A stretch of 64,000 bases of DNA from a virus. Both the position numbers and the translations under genes were made by a program. The DNA lies in IMG/VR virus record IMGVR_UViG_3300008107_000056, positions 1 through 64,000 of that record. The stretch is one strand, 5' to 3'. This document shows, piece after piece, positions 50,633 to 60,363 of this stretch; positions within the stretch are counted from its first letter, which is position 1; every line of letters begins with the position of its first letter. Below the pieces are notes generated by a model. That model saw only the letters and a list, made by a program, of their open reading frames with translations. It had not been told where the DNA came from and did no database searches.

Positions 50633-53600
50633 TTATCCTAATGTTAAAACTAATTGAATTGATAATTCTTCAGCTTCGCCAACTGTAATATTTGCAGTCT
50701 GTTCACCTGCAGAGTTAATCCACTGACTTCCGTTGTAAACTTCTACTCGTTTATCAGAAGTATTATATCTAAGCATTCCAATTTCAGGAACTATTGGTCT
50801 TTCAGGTGTTAATCCATAAGGAATGACTATTGCGCCAGTTCCTTCAAACTTGTAATAGCCTGTACCAGTTTGTTGGAAAGTTAAAACTGCATTATTTGTT
50901 GTTGCTCTAATTTCATTATCTTTAAATGCAAAATTTTCAATATTAACAGATCCTGTACCAGTAGCCTGAATATTAATATTAGTATCAGTGGCCAATGTAG
51001 AAATTGTATTATTGTCTATTGATAATTGGCCAATTTCAAATCTATCAGCACGTAGTCTTGTAGCATTAATATCTGCTATTAAATTTCCATTAGAATAAAA
51101 TCTAATAACATTGTCGTTTGCACCTGGTGTTAATTCAGCTGTAATATAAGTGTTTAGATCTGTATCATATACACCATCTAATATGAGCCAATTGCTGCCG
51201 TTATAACCTTCAAAGTGAGTTGTTTCACTGTTATATCTAATACCGCCAACTTGTGACCCTCTTTGATCAATCGTACCAGAAGGAAGTCTTAAGCTCTGTG
51301 TTGAATCAATATAAACAATTCCAGAGCCATTTGGTTTGATTACAAAATTTTCGTTGGATGTTGTTCTTATTTCATTATCTTGAATTTCAAAATTTTCAAA
51401 TTTAACAACACCTATACCAGTGGCAGCTAGGGTCAATGGACTATTGACATTTGATGATTGTACAGTTGATCCGGTAATTTGTAAGGTGTCAACATTTAAT
51501 GTATTAGTATATAAATTATTCCAACGTTTTGATGTTGATCCTAAATTGTATACTCCGCTTGGAATTAAATCGCTGGTAATTCCTGCAACAAAGCTAATAG
51601 TATCTGTTGGTTGATCACCAATTATAATATTACCACCAATAGTAACGTTACCACCAACTTCTAAGTCGCCCGTAATAGAAACATTGTTTTGTAAGTTGAT
51701 TTGATCACTAGCTGAAGCAATATTTAGGTTAGTGGTCAATGTTTCTATAGTAGAACCACTAATTTTAATGTCGCCAGTAGTTATTTGTGTTGGCTCAACA
51801 GTTGTTACGTTTGTTCCATCACTCAATGTTAAACCAGTACTACTTGCAATGTTGACATTAGATGCAGTAAATTGTACCTGTCCTGTTACTTGATTAACAT
51901 AAAATAAATCACCAACTCTAAAGTCGCCTTTATGGTCTACTGAATTATAATAAATGTATGCACCGTTGGTATCAACTACTTCGTTCGCTTGTACAACTAG
52001 TCCTTCATCATTAGAACTATCTTTTCCAGTTCCAATGTAAGCAAAGTTGTGACCAATCAAATACATGATTACGCCTTTGCCGTCTCCTGCAACGCCGTAA
52101 TTTCCGTATACGTTGGCGCTGGACATAGATCTAACTTCTGTACCAAAATCTGAATAATCGACCAATTCAATATATTTTGCAGTTCCTGTTGCAGTTCTTA
52201 TATCTTGTATTACAAATGAATCGTCTTCTATATCTGTAGAACCCTCTGTGCCATTAAAATGTAATAATAAAACTGTATCAGCTGTTTTTACAAATTCTGA
52301 TGTTGGAACTGAGAAATTGCTTGTATATTTTGCAATGCCTTTGCTAACTCTAAGTTCGTCAATTAGTCCATTAAAGTTCCCAGCAATTCCATCAAATCTT
52401 GAACCAATAGTCAATGGACTCTGTATGTAATTAGTGTTATCAGTCCAAGTAGAACCTACTTGTACTCCGTTAAAGAACAATCTTGTAGATGTACCACTTC
52501 TAGAAAGGGCTATGTGATGAAACGCTCCCGTTGTAACATCAGTTCCTGTAATTCTAACTGCACCATTTACATAATATGTAAGCTGATTAGTGTTTTGAAT
52601 ATAAACTACCGGTGCATTTTGTGTATTTGTTGTTCTAAAATCTAAAATATTATGTTGAGCGCCAGATACACTTCGGTTAATAAAACATTCTAATGTAAAA
52701 TCTCCTGTACCAAAATTAAAATCTGGTGTTGAGCCTATCGTTAGATAATCACCAGTACCGTCTAATAACAGCGCCGCAGTTCCAAATTTTTTGTTGGTCT
52801 GTGTCAATTGTGCATTGCCGTTGGCCGTTACTGTTTTTCCGTTAGCATCAGCTTTAGAAACTAAACCATCAACTTTGCCAGTTAGGAAAATTTTGTCGCC
52901 GCTGATACTACTAATAACTCCCTGTGCTAGAATAGTAGTTCCATCACTGTCGTAAGATGTTAGTGTTTGTCCTGCACTAAATGTACCAGTGGTAGTTGAA
53001 ACTCTAATGGCTGTTTTTCCTGTGCCAGCAAAACCAGTTGTTCCAGTTAATCCTCTTAGACCATAATTTGCATAGTAGGTAAAACTGTTAAGCCATTCAA
53101 CTCTAACACCGTTGGTCATTGTTATGGCATTGGCACCAGGAGTAATAAATGTTGCACCATGGAATAAACAGGCTGCTTCTTTGCTTGATGGGCTTACGAC
53201 ACTGCCATCTAACAATGCACCACGACCAGCATCACCTTGATCAAATCCTAAAGGATCTGTTGGGCTTGTTACACTTCCTTTTGTTATTACACTCACGTTT
53301 CTAATATAAGGGCTCTTAGAAGTTACAGTCATTCCTGAAGCATATCTAAAAGCGTGTCCAGTATTATTTGTACTGTTATAGAAAAAATCAGCAACTGTTA
53401 AATCTTCAATGGTTACTTCACCATTTAATAAAAACGCATCTTTATCATTTGACCCCAATGTTGGTTTGATAATAACACTTCTAATCCCTGATCCTCTAAT
53501 TGTCACTCCAGCAGGAACAGTCATTGGGAAGATTTCAGTGTAAACTCCTGGATAAACTATAACAGTAGTTCCAGAAGTTGCTTGTGTTAGTGCATATTTT

Positions 53601-54340
53601 ACAGATCCGTAAGGATCGTTTTGATGGGTACCTGAATTGGCGTTGTCACCAAACGTTGAAACATATATTGTATTTCCTGGACGGAATGCTAGATCAATTC
53701 CGCCTACAGTTAGGGAATTTGTTACAATGTTGTCAGCGTTAACAGTGTTAATATAGGCGTTTTGCCAACGTTTGTCACTTTGACCAATGTCATATGTGTC
53801 GGTTTGAGATGGTAATAAATTTCCATCTACTCCGCCTGCCAATGTAACGTTTTCTGAGTTAATGGTTCCAGTAGCAGTAATGATTCCTTGAATATGTAAA
53901 TCGCCATAAATCTCTAAATTAGAGTTAATGTTTACATCACCTGTACCAGAGGGGTCTATATCAATATCAGTGTCTGGAGTGAATGCCCCAATGATATTGT
54001 CTTCAACAGTTAGGTCGCCTGCACGTAGTTTTCCATTATAAACTACTGCATTAGCTCCAGAAGGAAGAATATTAATAATTCCATTAGTAGAAGTAATAGA
54101 ATTGTTTGTAACTGTTAGGTATGTGGTATTATCGCCGACCTTTAGTTGATTGTCAACTATTAAATTTGTAGTTTTTGTTGTTCCGTTTACGGTTAATTCG
54201 TGAGTGGGCGTGTTGGTTTTGATCCCAATTTTGCGATCGTTAACATCTAAATACAATAGATCCGTGTCAAACGCTAAATCAACTCCATTACGAAGCAGAT
54301 TCGATTTGAGCAATGGACCGGAAATTTGACCAACGGCCAT
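50633..54340 (-). CDS. beta-helix fibre with an inserted LamG-like lectin domain
   Basis: A 1235-residue fibre starting VGQISGPLLKSNLLRNGVDLAFDTDLLYLDV, shown in part, which is the shared start with its neighbour at 54460. The middle is a beta-helix (VIVYPGVYTEIFPMTVPAGV, TIRGSGIRSVIIKP). After FTYYANYGLRG an extra domain is inserted with YLTIGSTPDFNFGTGDFTLE, GAFHHIALSRSGTSTRLFF and GLIDELRVSKGIAKYT: a LamG/concanavalin-like lectin. Later parts match the neighbour again (NLGSTSKRWNNLYTN, RPIVPEIGMLRYNTSDKR). Likely a receptor-binding fibre. Confidence 0.85.
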   Translation of the reverse strand: MAVGQISGPLLKSNLLRNGVDLAFDTDLLYLDVNDRKIGIKTNTPTHELTVNGTTKTTNLIVDNQLKVGDNTTYLTVTNNSITSTNGIINILPSGANAVVYNGKLRAGDLTVEDNIIGAFTPDTDIDIDPSGTGDVNINSNLEIYGDLHIQGIITATGTINSENVTLAGGVDGNLLPSQTDTYDIGQSDKRWQNAYINTVNADNIVTNSLTVGGIDLAFRPGNTIYVSTFGDNANSGTHQNDPYGSVKYALTQATSGTTVIVYPGVYTEIFPMTVPAGVTIRGSGIRSVIIKPTLGSNDKDAFLLNGEVTIEDLTVADFFYNSTNNTGHAFRYASGMTVTSKSPYIRNVSVITKGSVTSPTDPLGFDQGDAGRGALLDGSVVSPSSKEAACLFHGATFITPGANAITMTNGVRVEWLNSFTYYANYGLRGLTGTTGFAGTGKTAIRVSTTTGTFSAGQTLTSYDSDGTTILAQGVISSISGDKIFLTGKVDGLVSKADANGKTVTANGNAQLTQTNKKFGTAALLLDGTGDYLTIGSTPDFNFGTGDFTLECFINRSVSGAQHNILDFRTTNTQNAPVVYIQNTNQLTYYVNGAVRITGTDVTTGAFHHIALSRSGTSTRLFFNGVQVGSTWTDNTNYIQSPLTIGSRFDGIAGNFNGLIDELRVSKGIAKYTSNFSVPTSEFVKTADTVLLLHFNGTEGSTDIEDDSFVIQDIRTATGTAKYIELVDYSDFGTEVRSMSSANVYGNYGVAGDGKGVIMYLIGHNFAYIGTGKDSSNDEGLVVQANEVVDTNGAYIYYNSVDHKGDFRVGDLFYVNQVTGQVQFTASNVNIASSTGLTLSDGTNVTTVEPTQITTGDIKISGSTIETLTTNLNIASASDQINLQNNVSITGDLEVGGNVTIGGNIIIGDQPTDTISFVAGITSDLIPSGVYNLGSTSKRWNNLYTNTLNVDTLQITGSTVQSSNVNSPLTLAATGIGVVKFENFEIQDNEIRTTSNENFVIKPNGSGIVYIDSTQSLRLPSGTIDQRGSQVGGIRYNSETTHFEGYNGSNWLILDGVYDTDLNTYITAELTPGANDNVIRFYSNGNLIADINATRLRADRFEIGQLSIDNNTISTLATDTNINIQATGTGSVNIENFAFKDNEIRATTNNAVLTFQQTGTGYYKFEGTGAIVIPYGLTPERPIVPEIGMLRYNTSDKRVEVYNGSQWINSAGEQTANITVGEAEELSIQLVLTLG

Positions 54341-54459
54341 ACAATCACTCCTTTAACCCCGTGTTTCACGGTTAACCACCTTACATTGCGGGTTTACCAC
54401 AGTATGTCATGTAAAACTTGGTCGGCTTTACAATTATAGATATTTATCGGTTTTTGAAA
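54341..54459 (-). promoter_or_regulatory. late-type promoter and a hairpin-containing leader for the LamG fibre
   Basis: A GATAAATAT core (54441-54446) lies about 100 nt upstream of the ATG at 54340. The leader holds a hairpin CCGTG-TTT-CACGG (54359-54371), an adjoining GGTTAACC palindrome, and the ribosome site AAAGGAG. This is the longest leader seen here for a late gene. Confidence 0.6.
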
Positions 54460-57400
54460 TTAACCCAAGATAAGGGTCCAAACATTGGTTAATTGTTCAA
54501 CGTCGTCTTCAGTGGCGTTGCCTCCTACCCCACCAAAGTTATCAAAAGAATCTCCGTCCCAAACTTCCATAGTCTGTGTATCAGGATTAAATCGAATTGT
54601 TCCAATTTCGTTTGCTAGAGGTGCTACCAAATTATTAACTGGTACTAATACCGCAGTTGTGCCTCCTAATTTAACCCAACTAAATTGTGTTCCAGGCATC
54701 TTGATAGGATCATTGGTTAAATTAATAATATCATCACCATCAAATTTAATATTATTAAGCATAACATAACCTGTCCCAGATGTAGACAAATTCAAACTAT
54801 TTGACCCAGTGACAGAAATAGTATTTCCAGTGCTTGTAATTTGATCAACATTCATAGCGTTAGCTGATATTGCAGTTGTAGTTATGGCAGCTACTGTTGA
54901 ATTATTAATTACAAATGGTATAGTATTATTAGTTGGATGGGCAACAACTCTTGTATTCCTATTAGATGAATATACTCCCCCTAGAGCAGTCCTAAAATTT
55001 CTTTGCCCTACAAATTGATTTAGTGCGTTGTCATACCTAATTTCTGCACTGTTCATAATAGGTTTATCTGCGCCTGTACCTGAAGGTAATCTTAAAGAAT
55101 CACTTGAATCTATATAGACATTGTAGTTAGATTTAGGTTTAATTCTAATGTTAACACCAGTATTAGCTGATAGTATATTGTCAGTAAATGTCAAACCGTC
55201 AACGATTACCCCACCTGTACCATTTCCTACTAGGTTTAGGTTAGAATTAAGTGCCGTTATTGTATTGTTGTCTATTGTTAGATTTGGTAAATCAATGCCA
55301 TTGATCCAAGAAGTCGTCCATCTTTTTGAGTTAGATCCAAGATTGTATGTGTCGCCAACATCTGGTATGATATCTTGATTTAAATCCATTGCAATGGTCA
55401 CAGTGTCAGTACTTTGATTTCCAACAGTGATCGTTCCTTTGAAATCTAAAATTCCTGAAACATTTAGATTTTTTGCAATATTGACGTTGTCGTCAAGTAA
55501 AAATATACCAGTTGCAGTTTTAAAGTTTATAGGACCAGATATAGTCTCAATAGTAGACCCACTAAATCTAAAGTTGTTAGACTCAACTTTATAAGGAGCT
55601 AATATTGTTGTATTTGTTCCGTCACTGACAGTAATAGTTGATAGCCCAGATAAGTCAAAAGAATCACCACTAAAACTAGTAGTTCCTTTCTTAAAGTTTA
55701 CTAAAAAGTTATCGCCAATTCTAAAATCTCCACCATGATCAGTAGAAATATATCTAACTTTAGCACCGTTTAACTCTACAGTTTCATTGGCTTGCACCCT
55801 CAATGTGTTGTCATTTGATGCATCCTTTTCAGTGCCAATATAGGCAAAATTGTGTCCTATTAGATAAGCTAAAACATCTGCTCCATTACCAACAAAGCCA
55901 TACTTGCCATAAACATTTGCACAACTGATACATCTAATCTCTGCACCATAAGTGGCTGTTGTAGCTACTCCTGGAGAGGAAAAAATTGGGATTCCAAAGC
56001 CAGCTACCAATGAAGTAGTAACATAGATTCTCCACATATTAGTATTAACAGGGTCTTCAATTACGTAATCAACGATGTATAATGTACCTGCTACATTAAT
56101 GGTCCAATCTTTACCTACAGTTGTTTCAAAATTAGGAGGAAGATTATACTTGTACCATGCTACCCACTTTTCACCTACTGAGTTTCCAGTAGTATCCCAA
56201 ATATCATTAGTAACAATAAGCGTTGTTCCAACATCTGGATAGAAGCTAATAGGTTTAAGCTGTGCTGTTGGATCAATGTTTTGATCAAATGTCATTCTCC
56301 ACTGGGTTGGATATATAGGATCTGTTACAACTGATACTACTTGGTAGAATAAAGGTTGTAGTGGATACCTATCAAGCACTGCTGTTTGACCTACTAACGA
56401 CTCTACAAATGTTTGACTGGTGTATAGAGATTTGTCTAAATTTACGCTGTCTGGAGTATAAGAAATGCTTGTATATCCTGGACCAACATTAACTACACCA
56501 GGAGCTGTACCATTTACTGTTTCAAACCCTAGTAAACCTTGAGTTGCATAAAATCCTCTATTGGCATAATATGTAAAACAATCAATTGCTTCTACTCTTA
56601 CACCATTAGTCATAGTAACAGCGTCAACACCTGGAGTGATAAAAGTCACTCCATAAAATAGCATACTGGCACTGATGCTGGTATTATCAGCTACACTGCC
56701 ATCAATATATGCTCCTTTACCTGCATCATGTGTATCATAACTTAGTGGGTCAGATAATGTTATATTTGATCCTTTGGTAATTACGCTGACATTTCTAACA
56801 TAAGGACTCTTACTAGTAACTAGATAATTGTTTGCAAATCTAAAAGCGTGACCAGTATTGTCTACAGCATTATATCTAAACCCAGTTACTGTTAAATCTT
56901 CTACTGATGTATCACCATTTAGTAAAAAGGCATCTTTATCAATTGTTCCTGCGGTAGGCTGAACTATAACTCCTCTTATTGATGTTCCAATTATAGAAAC
57001 ACCTGCAGGAACTGTTAAAGGAAAGACTTCAGTGTATGTACCGCTAGTGATATGGATAGTCGTTCCAGCAGTTGCTACACTTAGAGCTTTTGCGATAGTT
57101 CTAAATGGACTCAACTGTATGTTACCTTGATTTGTGTCTGATCCTAAAATACTAACATAATAACTGTCGCCTGGTAGTGTTAAAAATACTGATATGCCAG
57201 GAGGAACTGTTGGTATCACTACATTATTAGTGTTAACAGTTTCAAAATATGCTTGATCCCAAGTGTATTCAGGACTACCAACAGAACCTGTATTGTTAAC
57301 TGCTGGTCTTACATCAATACTTAAATTGCCTACTTCAGTTTGTGGTAATGGATCTGTTACAGTTGTTGTAAAATATAGTGCATTTCCATTAATAAAAACG

Positions 57401-57840
57401 TTACCAGTAACATTTGTTGTAGACTTAAAATTTGTTCTTCCTGTTCCTGATGGATTAATATTAACACTAGAGTTGGTGCTGGTAGTGCTTATTGTTGCCG
57501 CAGAAAATCTTATATCGTCTGTATCAAGTTTTGGTACATTTATTAATTGTGGCGATTCAATAATAAAATCTGAATTATTTGACGAAGTAATATTGTTTGT
57601 GGTAAATGTTACTCCATTAACCACAACTGGGAAATCTGAAATTATGTCTACAGTTCTAAGCCCAGTATTAATTACCTCTAAATCAGGAGTTGAAGGAGTA
57701 CAAACTACTTTTTTGCCTACACCAATTTTTCTACATTGTACATCTAAGTACAACATATTAGTTTCAAAGGCTAAATCTATACCTTTTCTTTCAAGGTTAG
57801 CTTTGAGTAACGGTCCAGAAATTCTTCCGACGTTGGACAT
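54460..57840 (-). CDS. beta-helix fibre, paralogue of the LamG fibre
   Basis: A 1126-residue fibre with the same start (VGRISGPLLKANLERKGIDLAFETNMLYLDV, shown in part) and beta-helix (ITSGTYTEVFPLTVPAGVSI, GVIVQP, AFLLNGDTSVEDLTV) as the gene downstream. At the point where the neighbour has LamG, after FTYYANRGFYATQGLLG, this one has a different insert with SLYTSQTFVESLVGQTAVLD and WVAWYKYNLPPNFETTVG. The two paralogues thus differ mainly in the inserted domain. C-terminal parts (DTYNLGSNSKRWTTSWING) are similar again. It is likely a receptor-binding fibre in the same structure. Confidence 0.85.
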   Translation of the reverse strand: MSNVGRISGPLLKANLERKGIDLAFETNMLYLDVQCRKIGVGKKVVCTPSTPDLEVINTGLRTVDIISDFPVVVNGVTFTTNNITSSNNSDFIIESPQLINVPKLDTDDIRFSAATISTTSTNSSVNINPSGTGRTNFKSTTNVTGNVFINGNALYFTTTVTDPLPQTEVGNLSIDVRPAVNNTGSVGSPEYTWDQAYFETVNTNNVVIPTVPPGISVFLTLPGDSYYVSILGSDTNQGNIQLSPFRTIAKALSVATAGTTIHITSGTYTEVFPLTVPAGVSIIGTSIRGVIVQPTAGTIDKDAFLLNGDTSVEDLTVTGFRYNAVDNTGHAFRFANNYLVTSKSPYVRNVSVITKGSNITLSDPLSYDTHDAGKGAYIDGSVADNTSISASMLFYGVTFITPGVDAVTMTNGVRVEAIDCFTYYANRGFYATQGLLGFETVNGTAPGVVNVGPGYTSISYTPDSVNLDKSLYTSQTFVESLVGQTAVLDRYPLQPLFYQVVSVVTDPIYPTQWRMTFDQNIDPTAQLKPISFYPDVGTTLIVTNDIWDTTGNSVGEKWVAWYKYNLPPNFETTVGKDWTINVAGTLYIVDYVIEDPVNTNMWRIYVTTSLVAGFGIPIFSSPGVATTATYGAEIRCISCANVYGKYGFVGNGADVLAYLIGHNFAYIGTEKDASNDNTLRVQANETVELNGAKVRYISTDHGGDFRIGDNFLVNFKKGTTSFSGDSFDLSGLSTITVSDGTNTTILAPYKVESNNFRFSGSTIETISGPINFKTATGIFLLDDNVNIAKNLNVSGILDFKGTITVGNQSTDTVTIAMDLNQDIIPDVGDTYNLGSNSKRWTTSWINGIDLPNLTIDNNTITALNSNLNLVGNGTGGVIVDGLTFTDNILSANTGVNIRIKPKSNYNVYIDSSDSLRLPSGTGADKPIMNSAEIRYDNALNQFVGQRNFRTALGGVYSSNRNTRVVAHPTNNTIPFVINNSTVAAITTTAISANAMNVDQITSTGNTISVTGSNSLNLSTSGTGYVMLNNIKFDGDDIINLTNDPIKMPGTQFSWVKLGGTTAVLVPVNNLVAPLANEIGTIRFNPDTQTMEVWDGDSFDNFGGVGGNATEDDVEQLTNVWTLILG

Positions 57841-57850
57841 ATTTTACTCC

Positions 57851-58603
57851 TTATCTATCAAAACCGTATATAATGTATATAGGTTTTCCTAAAGGCACTG
57901 GATTGTCAAATTTAACGTATCCTTTATTGGCTGTGACTTCTATAGTGTAATTAATTTCTGGGAGTTGATAAACGTTTTCAACGTAAACTTGTATGTTAGT
58001 TGAACTAGGGTTTCCTAAATCATCAACTGGAATAAAATTATTATTATCAACGTCTAAAATTTCATGTGTTAAAGAACCATCTAAATTTACTTTTAATGTT
58101 GCAGTTCCTGAAACAGTGGCAGTTGGTACATTCACGTATCCTGTACCACCAGAAACAACTGTAATTTCAGTGATCACGCCAGAAGGATTTACTACTGCTA
58201 TTGCCACTGCATTGTCATCTCCAATGTCTGGAGGACTAATTGTAACGTCTGGCGGATCTAAAGGATCGTAACCACTACCACCATTTAAAACAGTTATAGT
58301 ATTAATTTCTCCTGTGGCAGCACCAACACCAATTTCTTTTAATTTAATTCTACTTGGTCTATTAGTTCTAACTTTTTCCCAACTCCAAGAAGGATCATAA
58401 TCAGTGTATACTTCAAAATCATTTTCTTCTGAGTTATAACGTATCATACCTGGAACACCAGTCACAGGCCTATCATTGGTAGTTCCAATTGGTACAGTTA
58501 ATGATTTATTAGTATTGACTATTGCTCTACCATCAGCTTCAACAGAGAAACGTTGACTTTTTGGTTTGTACGTGTCAATATTTTTACGTTTTATAAATTT
58601 CAT
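57851..58603 (-). CDS. virion protein with a fibre-type C-terminus, 250 residues
   Basis: Begins KFIKRKNIDTYKPKSQRF, then carries RPVTGVPGMIRYNSEENDFEVY, the short motif also found near the ends of the neighbouring fibres (GMLRYNTSDKRVEVY), followed by a Gly-rich repeat (GGSGYDPLDPPDVTI, GGTGYVNVP) and a C-terminal NYTIEVTANKGYVKFDNPVPL. The shared motif suggests a common fibre base. It overlaps the next gene by one base and precedes the 1126-residue fibre. A virion role is clear by context but the exact part is unknown. Confidence 0.72.
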   Translation of the reverse strand: MKFIKRKNIDTYKPKSQRFSVEADGRAIVNTNKSLTVPIGTTNDRPVTGVPGMIRYNSEENDFEVYTDYDPSWSWEKVRTNRPSRIKLKEIGVGAATGEINTITVLNGGSGYDPLDPPDVTISPPDIGDDNAVAIAVVNPSGVITEITVVSGGTGYVNVPTATVSGTATLKVNLDGSLTHEILDVDNNNFIPVDDLGNPSSTNIQVYVENVYQLPEINYTIEVTANKGYVKFDNPVPLGKPIYIIYGFDR

Positions 58604-58917
58604 TATGCTACCGCCATACTGCTGATCACAGCATTAACAACATCTGCGGCATTAGATTGCATAGTAACAGTATCACCATCACTTAAAACTAATTTTTCCA
58701 TATCCATAACAAATGTGTCGCTGGCCACTATAGTTAAACTTTTTAAAATTTGATTAGCGTTTCCTCGACTGCTTCCATCAGGTATTACCCAAACATCCAC
58801 AACAGCATCCGTACTGGTGCTGTGATTGCAAATCATTAATGTTGTTATACCGTTTTCGCCAACAGACACAAAAACATCTGTTGGGTTAGTATTTGCTAAA
58901 TTCGTTGCTGTTATCAT
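58603..58917 (-). CDS. small virion protein, 104 residues
   Basis: A beta-rich protein: DVFVSVGENGITTLMICNHS, TSTDAVVDVWVIPDGSSRGN and LKSLTIVASDTFVMDMEKLV. It looks like the small jelly-roll proteins found between fibre genes in marine T4-like phages and shares its layout with the 112-residue protein at 50291-50629. It overlaps the next gene by one base. Function unknown. Confidence 0.68.
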   Translation of the reverse strand: MITATNLANTNPTDVFVSVGENGITTLMICNHSTSTDAVVDVWVIPDGSSRGNANQILKSLTIVASDTFVMDMEKLVLSDGDTVTMQSNAADVVNAVISSMAVA

Positions 58918-58925
58918 AATAATCC

Positions 58926-60032
58926 TTAGAACATTAAACTAGCAAAAAACGCACGGCGTTTGCTAGGTAATTCATCTCTCACATTTTCACTATTCACAAA
59001 AAATAATCCTGTACCTCCTGGTCCTTCATAATCAGGATAAATTTTAACTCTACCACTTTCATTAGCTGGCGCTTGATAAACACTATCAATGACCATACTC
59101 AATGAAGTTTTTAATTCTATAGAAGGATTAGTTGATATCCCAGGTCCTGGTTTAGTAGACAGTATCATTCTTGTATTAGCTGTCTCCATGGTAATCTCGT
59201 TTGAATCATTGATTTTTATATCACCAATAACCATTCTATTACCAAAGACTGTAATCCATTGATTGCCACCAATACTTGTTCTTAGTTGTGCTTCTGTTAC
59301 AGCGCCTGCGCCTGAGCTTGGATAACCTGGAACGTCTTGTTCAACAAATTCTAGATAAGTGTTATTTCTAAAAACTGGAACACCTGCACCAGTTCTATAG
59401 TTTAACTGAATACGTCTTCTATCTGGCTGTAGTTCAATTGCATAATCTACATAGCCTTTGTTTGGAATATCGTTGTCTTTATTTCTAGTAATAATTCTTT
59501 GTGTGTAGTTTGAAACTCCATCAACAGTAACAGTTCCTTGTGAATTATCTGCTCCTAAAAGACTAAGATCAGTATTTGATGTTCCTGTTCTAATAGCGTT
59601 CACTACGATTGCAGAATGTCCTTCTGAACTTATTCCACCAGAAGGAGGACCAATATAAAATTCCCAAATTCCAGAATTTGTTACGCCATTAAAAGTCCAA
59701 CTTTTATTTTGATTATAAAATAAGTTTGCATTGTAATTAGGAGATGCAGGACCTCCTCTAGCAATACTTAAACCTGAAATACCATTGCCACTAACACCTG
59801 CAGTTGCACCATTACTTAAACCTGATTCGCCCTTGTTTAAGACTAATATTTTATCATTGATGACTAAATCACTACTTTCAATAGTAGTGGTTTGGCCGTT
59901 TACTTGTAAGTTTCCGTAGATGTGAACGGTGCCTAAATTGTCACTGTCATATTTGGTTTCTAGATAGATATCGTTAGACGATTGTACGTGCCAATCGCCA
60001 CTAATTCGATTAACTTTTTTAATAGATGGCAT
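58926..60032 (-). CDS. fibre or baseplate-type protein, 368 residues
   Basis: Begins PSIKKVNRISGDWHVQSSNDI and contains fibre-type beta structure (VHIYGNLQVNGQTTTIESSDL, VINDKILVLNKGESGLSNG, WEFYIGPPSGGISSEGHSAI). The segment NLQVNGQTTTI is a common phage fibre motif. The C-terminus, ending ELPSKRRAFFASLMF, is basic and aromatic. It heads the run of fibre genes and has its own late promoter and AAGGAAA ribosome site. I infer a virion fibre part; the place in the particle is unknown. Confidence 0.75.
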   Translation of the reverse strand: MPSIKKVNRISGDWHVQSSNDIYLETKYDSDNLGTVHIYGNLQVNGQTTTIESSDLVINDKILVLNKGESGLSNGATAGVSGNGISGLSIARGGPASPNYNANLFYNQNKSWTFNGVTNSGIWEFYIGPPSGGISSEGHSAIVVNAIRTGTSNTDLSLLGADNSQGTVTVDGVSNYTQRIITRNKDNDIPNKGYVDYAIELQPDRRRIQLNYRTGAGVPVFRNNTYLEFVEQDVPGYPSSGAGAVTEAQLRTSIGGNQWITVFGNRMVIGDIKINDSNEITMETANTRMILSTKPGPGISTNPSIELKTSLSMVIDSVYQAPANESGRVKIYPDYEGPGGTGLFFVNSENVRDELPSKRRAFFASLMF

Positions 60033-60050
60033 GTTCGTTTCCTTGTATGA

Positions 60051-60056
60051 TATTTA
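60051..60056 (-). promoter_or_regulatory. late-type promoter for the fibre operon
   Basis: GATAAATATC on the minus strand, about 18 nt before the ATG at 60032, with AAGGAAA as the ribosome site in the short leader. It may drive the run of fibre genes down to 54460. Confidence 0.62.
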
Positions 60057-60073
60057 TCTGTATGGCAAAATCA

Positions 60074-60352
60074 TTAACTTTGCGATAAAAGAGCTACCAT
60101 ATACAGCTTATTAAAATTTTTGATCAGTTTATTGATAATAATTATTTGCTCATCTACTCTTCGTAAACTAGCTTTAGATTTTTGATTTCTAGCAATCACT
60201 TCAAGATTACCAAGTTTTACAACTTCTAAATCAACTGCCCGTAACATCCGACTAACATCTTTTTTAAACATAGGTAGGTTGTTTTGGCTATTTTCTAAAC
60301 GATTCCTAACCCTATGCCAGTCTAAACTAGAAGTTATCAAATACTCTTCCAT
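60074..60352 (-). CDS. small helical protein after gp23, 92 residues
   Basis: A helical, basic protein: EEYLITSSLDWHRVRNRLEN, PMFKKDVSRMLRAVDLEVVK, LRRVDEQIIIINKLIKNFNKL. The pattern suggests a coiled coil. I recall similar small proteins after gp23 in marine T4-like phages. The ATG has no ribosome site, and GTAAATAC lies exactly 5 nt upstream, so it has its own leaderless late message after the gp23 terminator. Function unknown. Confidence 0.65.
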   Translation of the reverse strand: MEEYLITSSLDWHRVRNRLENSQNNLPMFKKDVSRMLRAVDLEVVKLGNLEVIARNQKSKASLRRVDEQIIIINKLIKNFNKLYMVALLSQS

Positions 60353-60357
60353 AGCAG

Positions 60358-60363
60358 TATTTA
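60358..60363 (-). promoter_or_regulatory. late-type promoter core 5 nt before the 92-residue gene
   Basis: GTAAATACTGCTATG on the minus strand: core, five bases, then ATG. It follows directly after the gp23 terminator. Confidence 0.65.

Noticed and set aside
57263-57892. A 209-residue + strand frame opposite the start of the 1126-residue fibre
   Set aside because: It is antisense to a clearly recognised fibre, has the Val/Leu/Ser-rich make-up of a mirrored Thr/Asn/Val-rich gene, and has no promoter or ribosome site.
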